34,282 bases of DNA from CAYSWH01 sp964434775 (GCA_964434775.1 CAYSWH010000018.1:1-34282); one strand, 5' to 3'. Counted from the first letter of the stretch, positions 16,305 to 25,974 are shown. Numbers and translations: made by a program. The notes: generated from the sequence alone by a model not told the origin.

Positions 16305-18554
16305 TTATGTTGTTTCTTCTTCTTTATTTTCTAATGATTTAATGTGTTCAGGATACTTTTCTTTCATTACTTTCAAAACTTTTTGTATATTTTCGCTTAT
16401 ATCAGCAGAATTTTTTGAAATAAAATCTGTTCTTGTTTGCATGTGGCTTCCTTCATTACTTAAACGATAAAGAATAAATGATTCAATATCAGGTGATAAT
16501 TTGTAGCCATCATCTAAAAGGGTTTCTAAAATTATATCTACACCAGCATTGTTTGGATACATAAAGGAAGAAAAGTACTCTAAAAATTTTCTCAAATGAT
16601 TTAAAACCGTTACATTTTCTTCAGCCTCAGGCTTTTCAATAAATTCTTTTAGTTTTGAATAGATAAAAGTATAGTCGGATTGATGCTTAACTAAAACATG
16701 TTCTTTGTCTAACTCTAAAATTATTGAGTTGCCTTTCTTTTTTTCAATCAAAAAATGAGAATACCCAGAATCTTTCCTAGAGTTTCTATAACATCTCCAA
16801 AAATTAAAATTGTGTGTTGTTAAAAAAAGCTGTTTCGCATGCTTAAAATGATTTTTAATAAATCCTGCTACCAAGTGCAAATTTGAATCGTCTAAGCTAG
16901 ATATTGGATCATCAATAAAAACAATCCAATCCTTCAAATCATCTTTAAGCTCGTTTTTCTTATCTTTCCCATCACTAAAGCTCAAGACAAAATAAACAAA
17001 GCTCAATACATTTCTTTCGCCTTCACTCAAATGTCTTACATGATGTTTGTTTCTCTTGAGAGTAAAATTATCTCCGTTTGGCTCAACTTTTAAACCAAGT
17101 GAAGGAAGAAGCTCATCAAGGTATTGATTAAACTTATCTGCCCCAATGTGTAACTCGTGAATTTCTTTTGAAAGTGTATTTATTTCTGTTTCTGTTGAAG
17201 AGACCTCATCATTTAGCGTCTTAATGGTTCCCTCAAGTTTTTTTATTTCTTCTTTTTTAGTTTCAATGGAATTTTGTTTATCTACAAAGTCAGTAGATTT
17301 TTCCATTTCCAAAATCTTATAGGTGATAACCTTGTTGGCAGATTCGTTTTTTGCAGTTTCAAAGTTCTGATGTTTTTGTCTATGATTCTCTATTAAATTA
17401 TTCAATTTTGAAATATCTAAATCAAAATCTTTGTAGTCTACTTTAAAATCTGTATTAAAAGCATTTTTCTTTTTCTTTTCTAAAATTGTGATCATCTCGG
17501 AAAGATATTTGTTGTAGTCTGTTATTTTGTCATTTAACGCTTTTTTGTATTTTTCACCTTCTGCCCTAAATTCTTCATACCAATCAAAATATTTTTCAAT
17601 CTTTGATAATTTAGAAGTCTTTAGTGTATCAATCTGACTGTCTATTTTCTTTATTAGATTTTTGTATTCATCGGAAAAATGTGAATTTAATTCTTTTTTT
17701 CTTTCTTCTGTCAAAGACGAGCCACAAAAAACACACTGGTTTTTATCTTTGTGTAGCTCTAAACCATCATTAGCCCATTTTTCAAATTCTGCTGTAATTT
17801 CTGTGATCTTTATACTATCCAAAACAGATGATTGTAAAATAGTGTTTATATTTTCAATGTCGTCTTTCGTGATTTGCTGTAATGAATTTAAAATGTCGAT
17901 ATTTTGCTTGTTTGTAGAGTTGTAATTTTGGATTTCTATTTCTAATTCAATGGTCTGTGTTTCATAAGTCTTGAACTTTGGATTTTTCTTGAAATCGTCG
18001 AGCTTTCTTTTGTCATAAGAATTATCAAAACCTTTCAATTTATCTTTTATAAATTTAGCTACCTGACTTTTTTGATTTTCAATTTTTACATTCAAACCGT
18101 CTATTTCACTTTGTAACTTTTCTTTATTTTTTCCTTGTGTGTCCGACTGTCCTTTTAAGTTTTCTTTTTTCTTTGTTAATTCAACAATCTTATTTTGTTT
18201 ATATTGGCTTTCTTCTCCAGCAATCAAAACACCTGTCAAATTGTCATAATTTATATTTTTGCTTACATAATCCTGATTAAATACTTTGATTTTGAGATCA
18301 TTATCTAAATCAATTTGATTATAAGTTTTGTCTTCTAATTCTATTGAAAATAAAGGTGTTTCTATATCTTCCGTTTTTAATTCATCAATAATTTCTTTTT
18401 TCTCTAAACAACAAAGAGTTCTTGAAAGAGTGGTTTTTCCGCAACCGTTATAACCAAAAAAAACATTGATTTTTTTAAAATCAAAATCTTGGGCATAGTC
18501 TTTAAAACTTGCCGCTTTCGTTATGCTGATCTTTTTTATGGCTTTTAGTTTCAT
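16305..18554 (-). CDS. RloC-like zinc-hook ATPase, probable anticodon nuclease
   Basis: About 749 aa from the ATG at 18554; a TTG three codons upstream is less likely. It is an AAA_13/ABC-type ATPase. Walker A GYNGCGKTT is at 34-42, long coiled coils surround a single CVFC zinc hook (C274, C277), signature LSEGERN is at 509-515, and Walker B with D-loop (VFIDDPISSLD) is near 545-555. After the ATPase head the C-terminus holds R655 and E659 in LRKFLE and H704 in SNEGSH, an R-xxx-E...H pattern like the active triad of the PrrC nuclease. The zinc hook and length favour RloC over PrrC. These enzymes cleave tRNA anticodons when type I restriction is disturbed. It is last in the hsd operon, 17 bp after hsdS. 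The nuclease assignment is inference. Confidence 0.7.
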   Translation of the reverse strand: MKLKAIKKISITKAASFKDYAQDFDFKKINVFFGYNGCGKTTLSRTLCCLEKKEIIDELKTEDIETPLFSIELEDKTYNQIDLDNDLKIKVFNQDYVSKNINYDNLTGVLIAGEESQYKQNKIVELTKKKENLKGQSDTQGKNKEKLQSEIDGLNVKIENQKSQVAKFIKDKLKGFDNSYDKRKLDDFKKNPKFKTYETQTIELEIEIQNYNSTNKQNIDILNSLQQITKDDIENINTILQSSVLDSIKITEITAEFEKWANDGLELHKDKNQCVFCGSSLTEERKKELNSHFSDEYKNLIKKIDSQIDTLKTSKLSKIEKYFDWYEEFRAEGEKYKKALNDKITDYNKYLSEMITILEKKKKNAFNTDFKVDYKDFDLDISKLNNLIENHRQKHQNFETAKNESANKVITYKILEMEKSTDFVDKQNSIETKKEEIKKLEGTIKTLNDEVSSTETEINTLSKEIHELHIGADKFNQYLDELLPSLGLKVEPNGDNFTLKRNKHHVRHLSEGERNVLSFVYFVLSFSDGKDKKNELKDDLKDWIVFIDDPISSLDDSNLHLVAGFIKNHFKHAKQLFLTTHNFNFWRCYRNSRKDSGYSHFLIEKKKGNSIILELDKEHVLVKHQSDYTFIYSKLKEFIEKPEAEENVTVLNHLRKFLEYFSSFMYPNNAGVDIILETLLDDGYKLSPDIESFILYRLSNEGSHMQTRTDFISKNSADISENIQKVLKVMKEKYPEHIKSLENKEEETT

Positions 18555-18571
18555 ATTTCCCAATTCAAAAT

Positions 18572-19816
18572 TTAAAATTCCTCATTTCCAATCTCACTAC
18601 CCCAAACCTCCCCAATCTTTGCCTCAATTTTCTTTTCCATTTTTTCGATCAATTTTTTACATTCTTCAATGGCTCTCTGCTCCGCTTCTATCTCCGCCAC
18701 GATTTGCTCTTGGACTTCGAGCGGTGGGAGGGGGATTTGGATTTTTATGAAATCAGATTGTTTTAAATAGTCTCTTGCTCCACCTTGCTTTATTCCCTCT
18801 AAAGTACCAATTATATAAAAGAGGTACTTTTTATTAATTTTTTGCAAATCTAAAGGCTCAAAACGCCACATATTCTGATTTAAAAGTGCTGGAAGTATGT
18901 CTTTTGTTATCACCCCCATTTTACCTGTGGTTGCACCTACCATCACAATAACAAAATCATCATCCTTTAATAAATAGTCTTTGTATTTATTCTCAAAATC
19001 TTCTGGTAAATATTTTGCATCTGATAAGTCAGGTTTTCCATCATTTCCAATATTAGTTACTCTGAAATTTAAAATACCTTTTTCTATATAATCTGAGCTT
19101 TTAAAAGCAAACCCTCTTTTTATCTCACACACCTCCCCCAACTCCACCATTTCCCAACTCGGATCTATGCGGAAACTTGGCTTCCAGTTTTCTACGACTT
19201 GTTTGGCTCCATCGATGACTTTTTGATACCCCTCAATCTCCGCCACGATCTGCTCTTGGACTTCGAGTGGAGGGAGCGGGATTTGGATTGTAGATATTGC
19301 TGATTTTGAGATTTCTTTAAATGTTCCTCCAGATGCTAACAGGTTCATTTTTTCAACTTGCTTACTCAACATATAAGCAACAAACAAAGAACTATTTTTT
19401 TCATCGATAAGAATATTTTTAAAACCTTGATTTGTAGCCATTTCGCAACCAGTAATTGCAATTCTGCCAATTGTTGCACGAGAGGAAACTAAAACCGTAC
19501 CTTTTGGTAATAATTTTGCAGATGATTTGTTTAGCCCTTCTTCAGTAATAGTTCTCTTAGTTTCAGAAATGATTGCAATATTTTCTGGAATATCTACCAA
19601 AGTAGCCCATTTTATTTCGCCATCCCAATATTTGTTATTTTTACTATCAGGAGTTCCGCCAGATTCTATCTTGAAAACCTCTCCCAACTCCACCATTGGC
19701 CATTTGGTGTTGGTGTAGTTCACGGTTTCACGGTAGCGGTCGCCGGTGAGGTTGTATTCACCATTTTCGGCGATTTTGGATTTTTTGACTGTGATTGAGA
19801 TTGTAGGTGTAGTCAT
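18572..19816 (-). CDS. hsdS: Type I restriction-modification specificity subunit HsdS
   Basis: 414 aa, the DNA-recognition subunit that pairs with HsdM and HsdR. It has two target recognition domains (residues about 40-180 and 220-380), each opening with VELGEV and closing with the same 19-residue segment IQIPLPPLEVQEQIVAEIE. The half-repeat structure is normal for HsdS, but the DNA behind this segment is nearly identical (18690-18742 and 19236-19288, 49 of 53 bp by eye), so domain exchange or deletion by recombination is easy. A helical spacer follows each half. It starts 4 bp after the second DUF1016 gene. Confidence 0.92.
   Translation of the reverse strand: MTTPTISITVKKSKIAENGEYNLTGDRYRETVNYTNTKWPMVELGEVFKIESGGTPDSKNNKYWDGEIKWATLVDIPENIAIISETKRTITEEGLNKSSAKLLPKGTVLVSSRATIGRIAITGCEMATNQGFKNILIDEKNSSLFVAYMLSKQVEKMNLLASGGTFKEISKSAISTIQIPLPPLEVQEQIVAEIEGYQKVIDGAKQVVENWKPSFRIDPSWEMVELGEVCEIKRGFAFKSSDYIEKGILNFRVTNIGNDGKPDLSDAKYLPEDFENKYKDYLLKDDDFVIVMVGATTGKMGVITKDILPALLNQNMWRFEPLDLQKINKKYLFYIIGTLEGIKQGGARDYLKQSDFIKIQIPLPPLEVQEQIVAEIEAEQRAIEECKKLIEKMEKKIEAKIGEVWGSEIGNEEF
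18690..18742 (+). repeat. hsdS internal direct repeat, C-terminal copy
   Basis: This 53-bp unit differs at about 4 positions from 19236-19288 in the same gene and encodes the conserved region after the second target recognition domain. Confidence 0.85.
19236..19288 (+). repeat. hsdS internal direct repeat, central copy
   Basis: This is the partner of 18690-18742 and encodes the conserved region after the first target recognition domain. Recombination between the two would delete or swap the second recognition domain. Confidence 0.85.
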
Positions 19817-19820
19817 AGGT

Positions 19821-20828
19821 TTAGTTATTAAAATTATCTTTTGTCTTTTCTATAAGTTTTTTCACATCTTCTTCATCCGGCAAAACCAAACGATATTCTT
19901 TACTAAAAACTTGCGATTTTTGGGATAAAACATATTTGATTATTCCCCCATCGTTTTCCGGACAAAGAATCAATCCAATTGTAGGATTTTCATCATCTCT
20001 TTTTTCTTCCATGTCATAATAATTGACATACATTTCCATTTGTCCGACATCCTGATGAGTTAGTTTATCAATTTTAAGATCAACAATTACAAAACACTTG
20101 AGAAAACGATTGTACAACACAATGTCAGCAAAGTAGTTTTTATCTGCAAAAGTAAGTCTTTTTTGTCTGGCTACAAAAGTGAATCCTTGTCCAAATTCCA
20201 GCAAAAATTTTTGTAAATTATCCAAAATAGCTTGTTCCAAATCACTTTCCGAGTATTCTGATTTTTCCTCCAATCCCAAAAATTCCAAAATATACGGCTC
20301 TTTAAACAGATCTTCCCGGTTTTTTGGCTCCTGATATTTTTGTAAATTATCTTCAATCAAACTTTCTTTGTCACTACTTAGGGCCACCCTTTCAAAAAGT
20401 GCCGACTTTATTTGCCTATCAAGTTCCCGATAAGACCAGTTGGATTTTTCCGCTTGAGTACAATAAAATTCAAGTTTTAGAGGTTGATCTGCAAAAGCCA
20501 AAAGCCTGACATAGTGCGACCAGCTTAATTTCCTCGACACTGTTGAGGATTTTGAAAAAGTGACATAAAATAGCCTCATCCTTTCAAGATTCTGGACGGA
20601 AAATCCTTTCCCAAATTTTTGAGTTAATTGCTTGGATAATTTTTTTAAAACTTCTTTTCCATATTCCGCTTTGCTTTCTCCTTTTTGCTCATCTTCCACA
20701 ATAATCTTTCCTATCTCAAAATAAGTTTGTACAATAGTAGTATTAACTTGAGTAAAAATTTTATTTCGTGATTGTTCCAGTAAATCTACTATTTTATCAA
20801 AAAGTTGATCCTTTTCTGTGATTTGCAT
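19821..20828 (-). CDS. DUF1016/PDDEXK nuclease family protein, copy B
   Basis: 335 aa. The N-terminal half is the helical DUF1016 (YhcG-type) domain; the C-terminal half (from about residue 170) is a PDDEXK nuclease fold. Catalytic positions read D235 (FADIVLYN), then D250 and K252 in VIVDLKI: the usual ExK is DxK here, a mild change that may alter activity. It is a distant paralogue of the neighbouring copy A. Members often lie beside type I restriction genes, but their role is not settled. The gene ends 4 bp before hsdS, so it is surely in the operon. Confidence 0.85.
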   Translation of the reverse strand: MQITEKDQLFDKIVDLLEQSRNKIFTQVNTTIVQTYFEIGKIIVEDEQKGESKAEYGKEVLKKLSKQLTQKFGKGFSVQNLERMRLFYVTFSKSSTVSRKLSWSHYVRLLAFADQPLKLEFYCTQAEKSNWSYRELDRQIKSALFERVALSSDKESLIEDNLQKYQEPKNREDLFKEPYILEFLGLEEKSEYSESDLEQAILDNLQKFLLEFGQGFTFVARQKRLTFADKNYFADIVLYNRFLKCFVIVDLKIDKLTHQDVGQMEMYVNYYDMEEKRDDENPTIGLILCPENDGGIIKYVLSQKSQVFSKEYRLVLPDEEDVKKLIEKTKDNFNN

Positions 20829-20885
20829 AATATAAATATGTTAACGGTTTAAATTTTTCTAAAATTTGTACTTGTTGTTATAGAT

Positions 20886-21899
20886 TTAGAATTTAAAATT
20901 ATTCAAAATTTCTTCATCAGGCAAAACTTCTGCGATTTCGGGTGGAAGTTCTTTTAGTTTATACTCTGCAACTCCAGTAGGTCGATCACTATTTGCCAGT
21001 GCATACTCTACCACTGTTTTATTTTTGGACTTGCAAATGATGAGCCCTATCGTTTCTTTATCTGTCTCTGTTTTGACTTGCCTGTCTATAGTCGTCATAT
21101 AAAATCCTATTTGTCCCACATATTCCGGCTTAAAGTCTGTGATTTTAAGCTCTATCACAACAAACCTTTTCAAAATGTAATTGTAAAAGAGTAGATCAAT
21201 AAAAAACTCTTCTTCTCCTACCACCACTTTATATTGCCTCCCCACAAACGCAAACCCACGACCAAATTCTAGCAAAAAACGAGAAATATGCTCAATGAGT
21301 GCTTTTTCAATATCCTTTTCTTTGGCTTTTACTGACAGTCCGAGAAAATCAAAAATATAACTTTCTTTGAATGATTCTTGCACGGAAAACAAATCTTCTG
21401 ATGGAATTGTTTGGGTGAAATTACTTTGAAGCTTACCCTGTCTTTGATAGAGATTGAGTTCTATTTGATGTTCCAATACCGCACGGGACCAGCTATTTTT
21501 CACCGTTTTGTAAACATAAAATTCGGCTTCTGTCAGATCTTTTATTTTATCCAAAATCAGACGAATATGCCCCCATGGAATTTGTACCACAGCTTGTGGG
21601 ATTTTTTCTTTTTCACCAAAAAAAACATAAAACTTCTTCATGTAAAAAAGATTTGCACGGGAAAAACCACTCATATCAGGAAATGATTCTTTGAGATCTT
21701 GTTCCACTTGAGATATAAAATTATCACCCCAGGTACTCTCTTTTTGCTTGGTGTAAATGGCTTTACCTATCTGATAATAGAGATTGATAAGCTCTGAATT
21801 GATCTTACGAACCGCAATATGACGAGTTTGGACAATGCTTTTTTTGAGCTCGGAGATAAACTCTTGATATTCCTTAGTAGTGATAATTTTTTGAGACAT
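20886..21899 (-). CDS. DUF1016/PDDEXK nuclease family protein, copy A
   Basis: 337 aa, with the same two-part structure as copy B: a helical DUF1016 region (about 1-160, including the SFPDMSGFSRANLFYMKKFY stretch) and a PDDEXK fold. Here the catalytic set is canonical: D235 in FFIDLLFYN, E250 and K252 in VVIELKI. It starts 17 bp after hsdM, and copy B follows after 57 bp. DNA cleavage is inferred from the fold only. Sequence divergence between A and B suggests an old duplication or separate recruitment, not a recent copy. Confidence 0.88.
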   Translation of the reverse strand: MSQKIITTKEYQEFISELKKSIVQTRHIAVRKINSELINLYYQIGKAIYTKQKESTWGDNFISQVEQDLKESFPDMSGFSRANLFYMKKFYVFFGEKEKIPQAVVQIPWGHIRLILDKIKDLTEAEFYVYKTVKNSWSRAVLEHQIELNLYQRQGKLQSNFTQTIPSEDLFSVQESFKESYIFDFLGLSVKAKEKDIEKALIEHISRFLLEFGRGFAFVGRQYKVVVGEEEFFIDLLFYNYILKRFVVIELKITDFKPEYVGQIGFYMTTIDRQVKTETDKETIGLIICKSKNKTVVEYALANSDRPTGVAEYKLKELPPEIAEVLPDEEILNNFKF

Positions 21900-21916
21900 C
21901 TGTAAAAACTATAAAT

Positions 21917-23248
21917 CTAACTTTTTAAAATCTTCTGTCTAAACTCCTTGATTTCATTGAGTGCCTGAGGCAGATCATTTTTTTCAATCTTCCTCCTCTG
22001 AGCCCCTAAATCAAAACCGTCGTTTTCCACTTTTACAAACAGTACCTCGTCGGTTTTGGCCGCTAGCTCCCTGTCCATAAACAAAATACTGGTCTTCACG
22101 CCGCTATATGGTTGAAACACGCCACTGGGCAGGCTTACCACCGCATATAACCCCCAGTTTTCTATCAAGTTTTTACGCAGGTTTTTGTAGGCACTAGCCG
22201 ACTGAAAAATAATCCCTTCGGGAACGATAATTCCGGCACGGCCCTTAATACTCAAATGCTCGCCGATATAATCCACAAAAAGAACTTCTGCTCGATTGGC
22301 CTGCACGCTAAACCTTCTGTGAGGACTAATGCCCCCCTTTGGAGTCATAAACGGCGGATTGGCCAGGATCACGTCAAAGTTATCCTCCCATCTTTTGTCA
22401 CTACTCAAAGTGTCATATTCAAAAATTTTGGGATCACTAAAACCGTGCAAATAGAGATTAACCAAGGCCAATTTTACCATATCCGGCGAAATGTCATAAC
22501 CCACAATATTTTGTGTAAGCTTAGTTTTATCGTCCGGGCTTAACAGATCGCCGGTATATGTAATTTTTTCACCAATAACCGTTTCCGTAGCCGTCTCTCC
22601 TTGGGCGATCACATCCTCCAACTTTTCCTCCTCCGGTTTATAATTAGACGAGTTGGTTTTGAGAATATGTTTGTAGGCAGAAATCAAAAATCCGGCCGTT
22701 CCGCAAGCAGGGTCAAGGATAGTCTCGTTTTTCCGGGGATTAACCACTTCTACGATAAAATCAATAATGTGTCTTGGAGTTCTAAACTGTCCGGCATCAC
22801 CTTGACTCCCAAGAACGGAAAGCAGGTATTCAAAAGCGTTACCCAAATTCTCACTATTTTCATAGCTAAATTCGTTAATTTCTTTGAGAAACAAGCTCAA
22901 AGTCCTTGGATCCCGAAACGGCAAAAAAGCCCCTTTAAAAATATCACGGAAGAGTTGCGGAATATTTGGAGCTTTGGGAATGTTGGCCACTGCTTCTACA
23001 TAAAGATTCATTCTTTCTTGACCGCCAAGCCTATTGTCCATAAGTTTCCTCCAAGAATACATGGCATAATCTTCAACAAAAAATTGTGCGGACAGTCCCA
23101 CCTCTTCATTCTCCAAGTCCATATCATCCATAAATTTATAAATGAGTGCTGTGGTAATCTGTTCTACCTGAGCCTTTGGATCCGGCACCTTCCCTACGAG
23201 AATATTTCTGGCAGAGTCAATCTTTCTTTTGGTAGGGTTGTCTAACAT
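21917..23248 (-). CDS. hsdM: Type I restriction-modification methyltransferase HsdM
   Basis: 443 aa. An N-terminal helical HsdM domain (about 1-140) precedes an N6-adenine methyltransferase domain, with motif I DPACGTAGF at 179-187 (S-adenosylmethionine binding) and motif IV NPPF at 297-300 (catalysis). With HsdS it should methylate the target sequence and protect the host DNA. The length is on the short side for HsdM but both motifs are intact. A perfect TATAAT (minus strand, 23277-23282) lies upstream, so hsdM may have a promoter separate from hsdR, as in the enteric hsd systems. Confidence 0.95.
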   Translation of the reverse strand: MLDNPTKRKIDSARNILVGKVPDPKAQVEQITTALIYKFMDDMDLENEEVGLSAQFFVEDYAMYSWRKLMDNRLGGQERMNLYVEAVANIPKAPNIPQLFRDIFKGAFLPFRDPRTLSLFLKEINEFSYENSENLGNAFEYLLSVLGSQGDAGQFRTPRHIIDFIVEVVNPRKNETILDPACGTAGFLISAYKHILKTNSSNYKPEEEKLEDVIAQGETATETVIGEKITYTGDLLSPDDKTKLTQNIVGYDISPDMVKLALVNLYLHGFSDPKIFEYDTLSSDKRWEDNFDVILANPPFMTPKGGISPHRRFSVQANRAEVLFVDYIGEHLSIKGRAGIIVPEGIIFQSASAYKNLRKNLIENWGLYAVVSLPSGVFQPYSGVKTSILFMDRELAAKTDEVLFVKVENDGFDLGAQRRKIEKNDLPQALNEIKEFRQKILKS

Positions 23249-23276
23249 TTTAATAATTTTAAATTAAAAATCATAA

Positions 23277-23282
23277 ATTATA
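23277..23282 (-). promoter_or_regulatory. Possible -10 box for hsdM
   Basis: Minus strand TATAAT in the 103-bp gap between hsdR and hsdM. The -35 region about 17 bp upstream matches poorly. A separate modification promoter would make protection independent of hsdR. Confidence 0.3.
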
Positions 23283-23351
23283 AGTTGACTGAGAAGTTGA
23301 TTTAACAATTTCTGCTAGAATAATTTGCATTTAAAAATCAAAGTTTCTTTA

Positions 23352-25851
23352 TCACTTCATAAACTGATTAACCGAGACATAATCTTTTACATACTCAGGC
23401 ACAGTCTTTCTCCAATCATCTAAAGCTTTATATTCATCCATAGTGAAGCCTGCATATGTGCGTGGAAAACCCCCTTTATTAATCTCATTTCTAAAATTCT
23501 CATCTGCAATATAGGCTTTCATAAAGTTTTTGATATGAACAACATACTTGCTATCCGGTTTATTTATGGATATAAATTTTTCACACTCTTCTTCCAGCAG
23601 TTCGTTTTTATCTTTGAATTTGTCAATCGAACCAAACATTCTTTGCAATATTTCCCACCAAGACAATCTTCTATCAAGCCCCTCGCTTTTTCTTATTTTT
23701 TCCGGAGTTAAGTATAAATTAGGCTTATTTTCATATCTTTCCCTGACCAACCTTTCAGCAAGTGGTTTTTGTTCATTCAAAACGGCCCTTCTTACTTCAT
23801 CATCTTTGGTTATTTCCTCTTTTCCTTTTTCAAAAAGTTTACGATCGACTTTCATTCCTTCCGGCCCGACTACTTGCTCTCTTAATTCTTTGACTTTATC
23901 AGGATCAAAAACTTCAATTTCATCGATATCCACAGAATCTCCTTGACCGTCCCTTGTTGTATTTTTTATTTGCGGTAATTTTAGAACTTCGTCGTAATCA
24001 AATTTCTCTTCAAAATATTGGCAGTTGGCAAAAAAATCAAAAAACTTAAAACTGACTTTTTCATGTTTGTGCCTTTCTTTATACTCATCTTCATATACAA
24101 AAGTATGCTTTCTGGTTCCCCTACCCTTGATCTGTATAAAATCAGTCGGTGAAAAAACAGGCCTCATCAAGGCGAGATTGAGTACATCAGAGCAATCATA
24201 ACCGGTCGTCATCATACCTACCGTAACGCAGACACGGGTTTTGCTTGATTCGTAATTATCGAGAAATCTGGTCTTTCCGCTCAAATTATTATTTGCAAAA
24301 TTGATGGTAAATTGTTGACTGTCTGCAATGTTTGACGTTATTTGAACCGCAAAATCGGAATTGTACTTCTCAGGCCACAATTGACTAGCCATTTTATTGA
24401 GCATTTGAGTGATTTTACCGGCGTGATTTTGGCTGACACAAAAAATGATACTTTTACCCACTTCTCCGCTGATTGGGTCTTTGAGAGCATTCTCTAAAAA
24501 TGTTTGGCAGAAAACTTGATTTGTTTTTTCGGAGAAAAATTTCTTTTCAAAATCTTTTTGATAAAAGGCCTCTTCTTCCTCTCCACCTTCTTCTTTTTCT
24601 AACATCACCGCATACCCTTTTTCCGAAAGCAAGTCAGCAGTAATCTCAGTTCTGGCGTCTACCACGGTTGGATTTATCAAATATCCATCTTTCACTCCGT
24701 CCAGAAGACTGTATCTAAAAGTGGGCTCGCCGTCTTTACAACCAAAAGTAGTGTAAGTGTCTAATAATTGTCTTCTTTCCCAAGCCCTCGGATCTTTTCC
24801 AGAAAGCTGCTGCGGGTCTACATTTTTGAGATAATTTTTGGGAGTGGCGGTTAATCCAAGCTTATAGCCGATAAAATATTCAAACACTGCCCTAGAATTT
24901 CCTCCAATGGCTCGATGTGACTCATCAGCAATCAACAAGTCAAAATCCGTTGGAGAAAAGAGTTTTTTGTATTTATAGACTTTGAACAGTTGAAACGACA
25001 ATTTCCACCTTTTTCCAATCGTCACGATTTTGTTTGTAAATGACCGTTTGAAAATCATTACCAAGATAGTTTCTAAAATTTTTATAGGCTTGATCCTCCA
25101 ATTCCAGACGATCAACCAAAAATAAAACCCTTTTGGCATTTCCGGTTCTTAAAAAAAGTTTAATGACGGCGGCGGATGTAAGAGTTTTTCCTGTTCCCGT
25201 GGCCATTTCAAAAAGAAAACGATCATTTCCGGCACTAGCTGACCGTTGCAAGGCATGAATTGATCTGAGCTGATAATCTCTCAAAAACCTAAGTTCATTA
25301 TTATTTATGAATTCTTTTCTAGTTTCTTCGTTTTGATATTGTGGATCATCTTTAAAATTGGGATTCTGAGTCAGAGCAATATAGTCTTCCCCCACTTTTT
25401 CATCAGCCAGTTTTTTATTTTTAGGCTTAAAACCCAATCTGTGAAGTAAAGATTCTTGGGTTGGAAATTCCGTTATTATATCCGGGTCACCTCTTTCCAG
25501 GTCCCAAAAATAGTGCAAATTACCGTTAGAAAGAATTACAAAACGTGCGTTAATGTTTTGGGCATATCTCCTAGCCTGCTCTTTACCATCCAATGGATTT
25601 TTATCTTCTTTCTTTGCTTCCAAGACCACAAAAGGAAAGCCTTTGTCATCCAAAAGTAAAAAATCAATAAAACCTTTTTTTGTAGATTCAAAATCTTCCC
25701 CAAAGCCATCAATATCTATTTGGGTAAGTTTAACATTAGGTTCAAGCTGAATACTTGCTTGTCCTTTCTCATCATCAAAAAACCTCCAACCTGCCTCTTC
25801 CAGTAGTTTGTTTATTTTTAACCTAGCCTTAGCTTCGTTGGATTTGGTCAC
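23352..25851 (-). pseudogene. hsdR: Type I restriction endonuclease subunit HsdR, frameshifted
   Basis: Two overlapping frames together make an EcoEI-type HsdR of about 830 aa. The first (25851-24973, GTG start) has the nuclease core D63, E78, K80 (GFIDFLLL...VVLEAKKE) and Walker A ATGTGKT at 217-223, then stops after VVSTVQSL. The second continues at about 24985 with YKYKKLFSPTDFDLLIADES, then LTATPKN, the second helicase domain and the C-terminal EcoEI-type domain, ending TGA-TAA at 23352. The join needs one base removed or two added near 24973-24985 (CTATAAATAC on the minus strand). It may be a true mutation, phase variation, or an assembly error. If real, the motor and the nuclease are separated and restriction should be lost. 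Confidence 0.88.
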
Positions 25852-25923
25852 GATATTACAAAATCTTCAAAAATTGTTTTACTTAATTGCTAAATCACCG
25901 ACAAGCAACCTGATTACCAAGCA

Positions 25924-25952
25924 ATAGTGCAAATTTATTTGGAAAAAGTCAA
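25924..25952 (-). promoter_or_regulatory. Possible promoter of the hsd operon
   Basis: Minus strand TTGACT (25947-25952), 17 bp, CACTAT (25924-25929), about 70 bp before the GTG of hsdR. The -10 match is weak. The right flanking repeat starts directly upstream, so promoter and gene cluster lie together inside the bracketed segment. Confidence 0.3.
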
Positions 25953-25974
25953 GACGGAGAGAGGTTTGCCGTTT

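Noticed and set aside
22601..23245. Long plus-strand open frame of 214 codons
   Set aside because: It lies wholly opposite hsdM, which has intact catalytic motifs; the plus-strand product shows no domain pattern.
24973..24990. Programmed frameshift in hsdR
   Set aside because: The frame-1 stop comes before the A-run, no slippery heptamer or stimulatory hairpin precedes it, and HsdR proteins are not known to need one.
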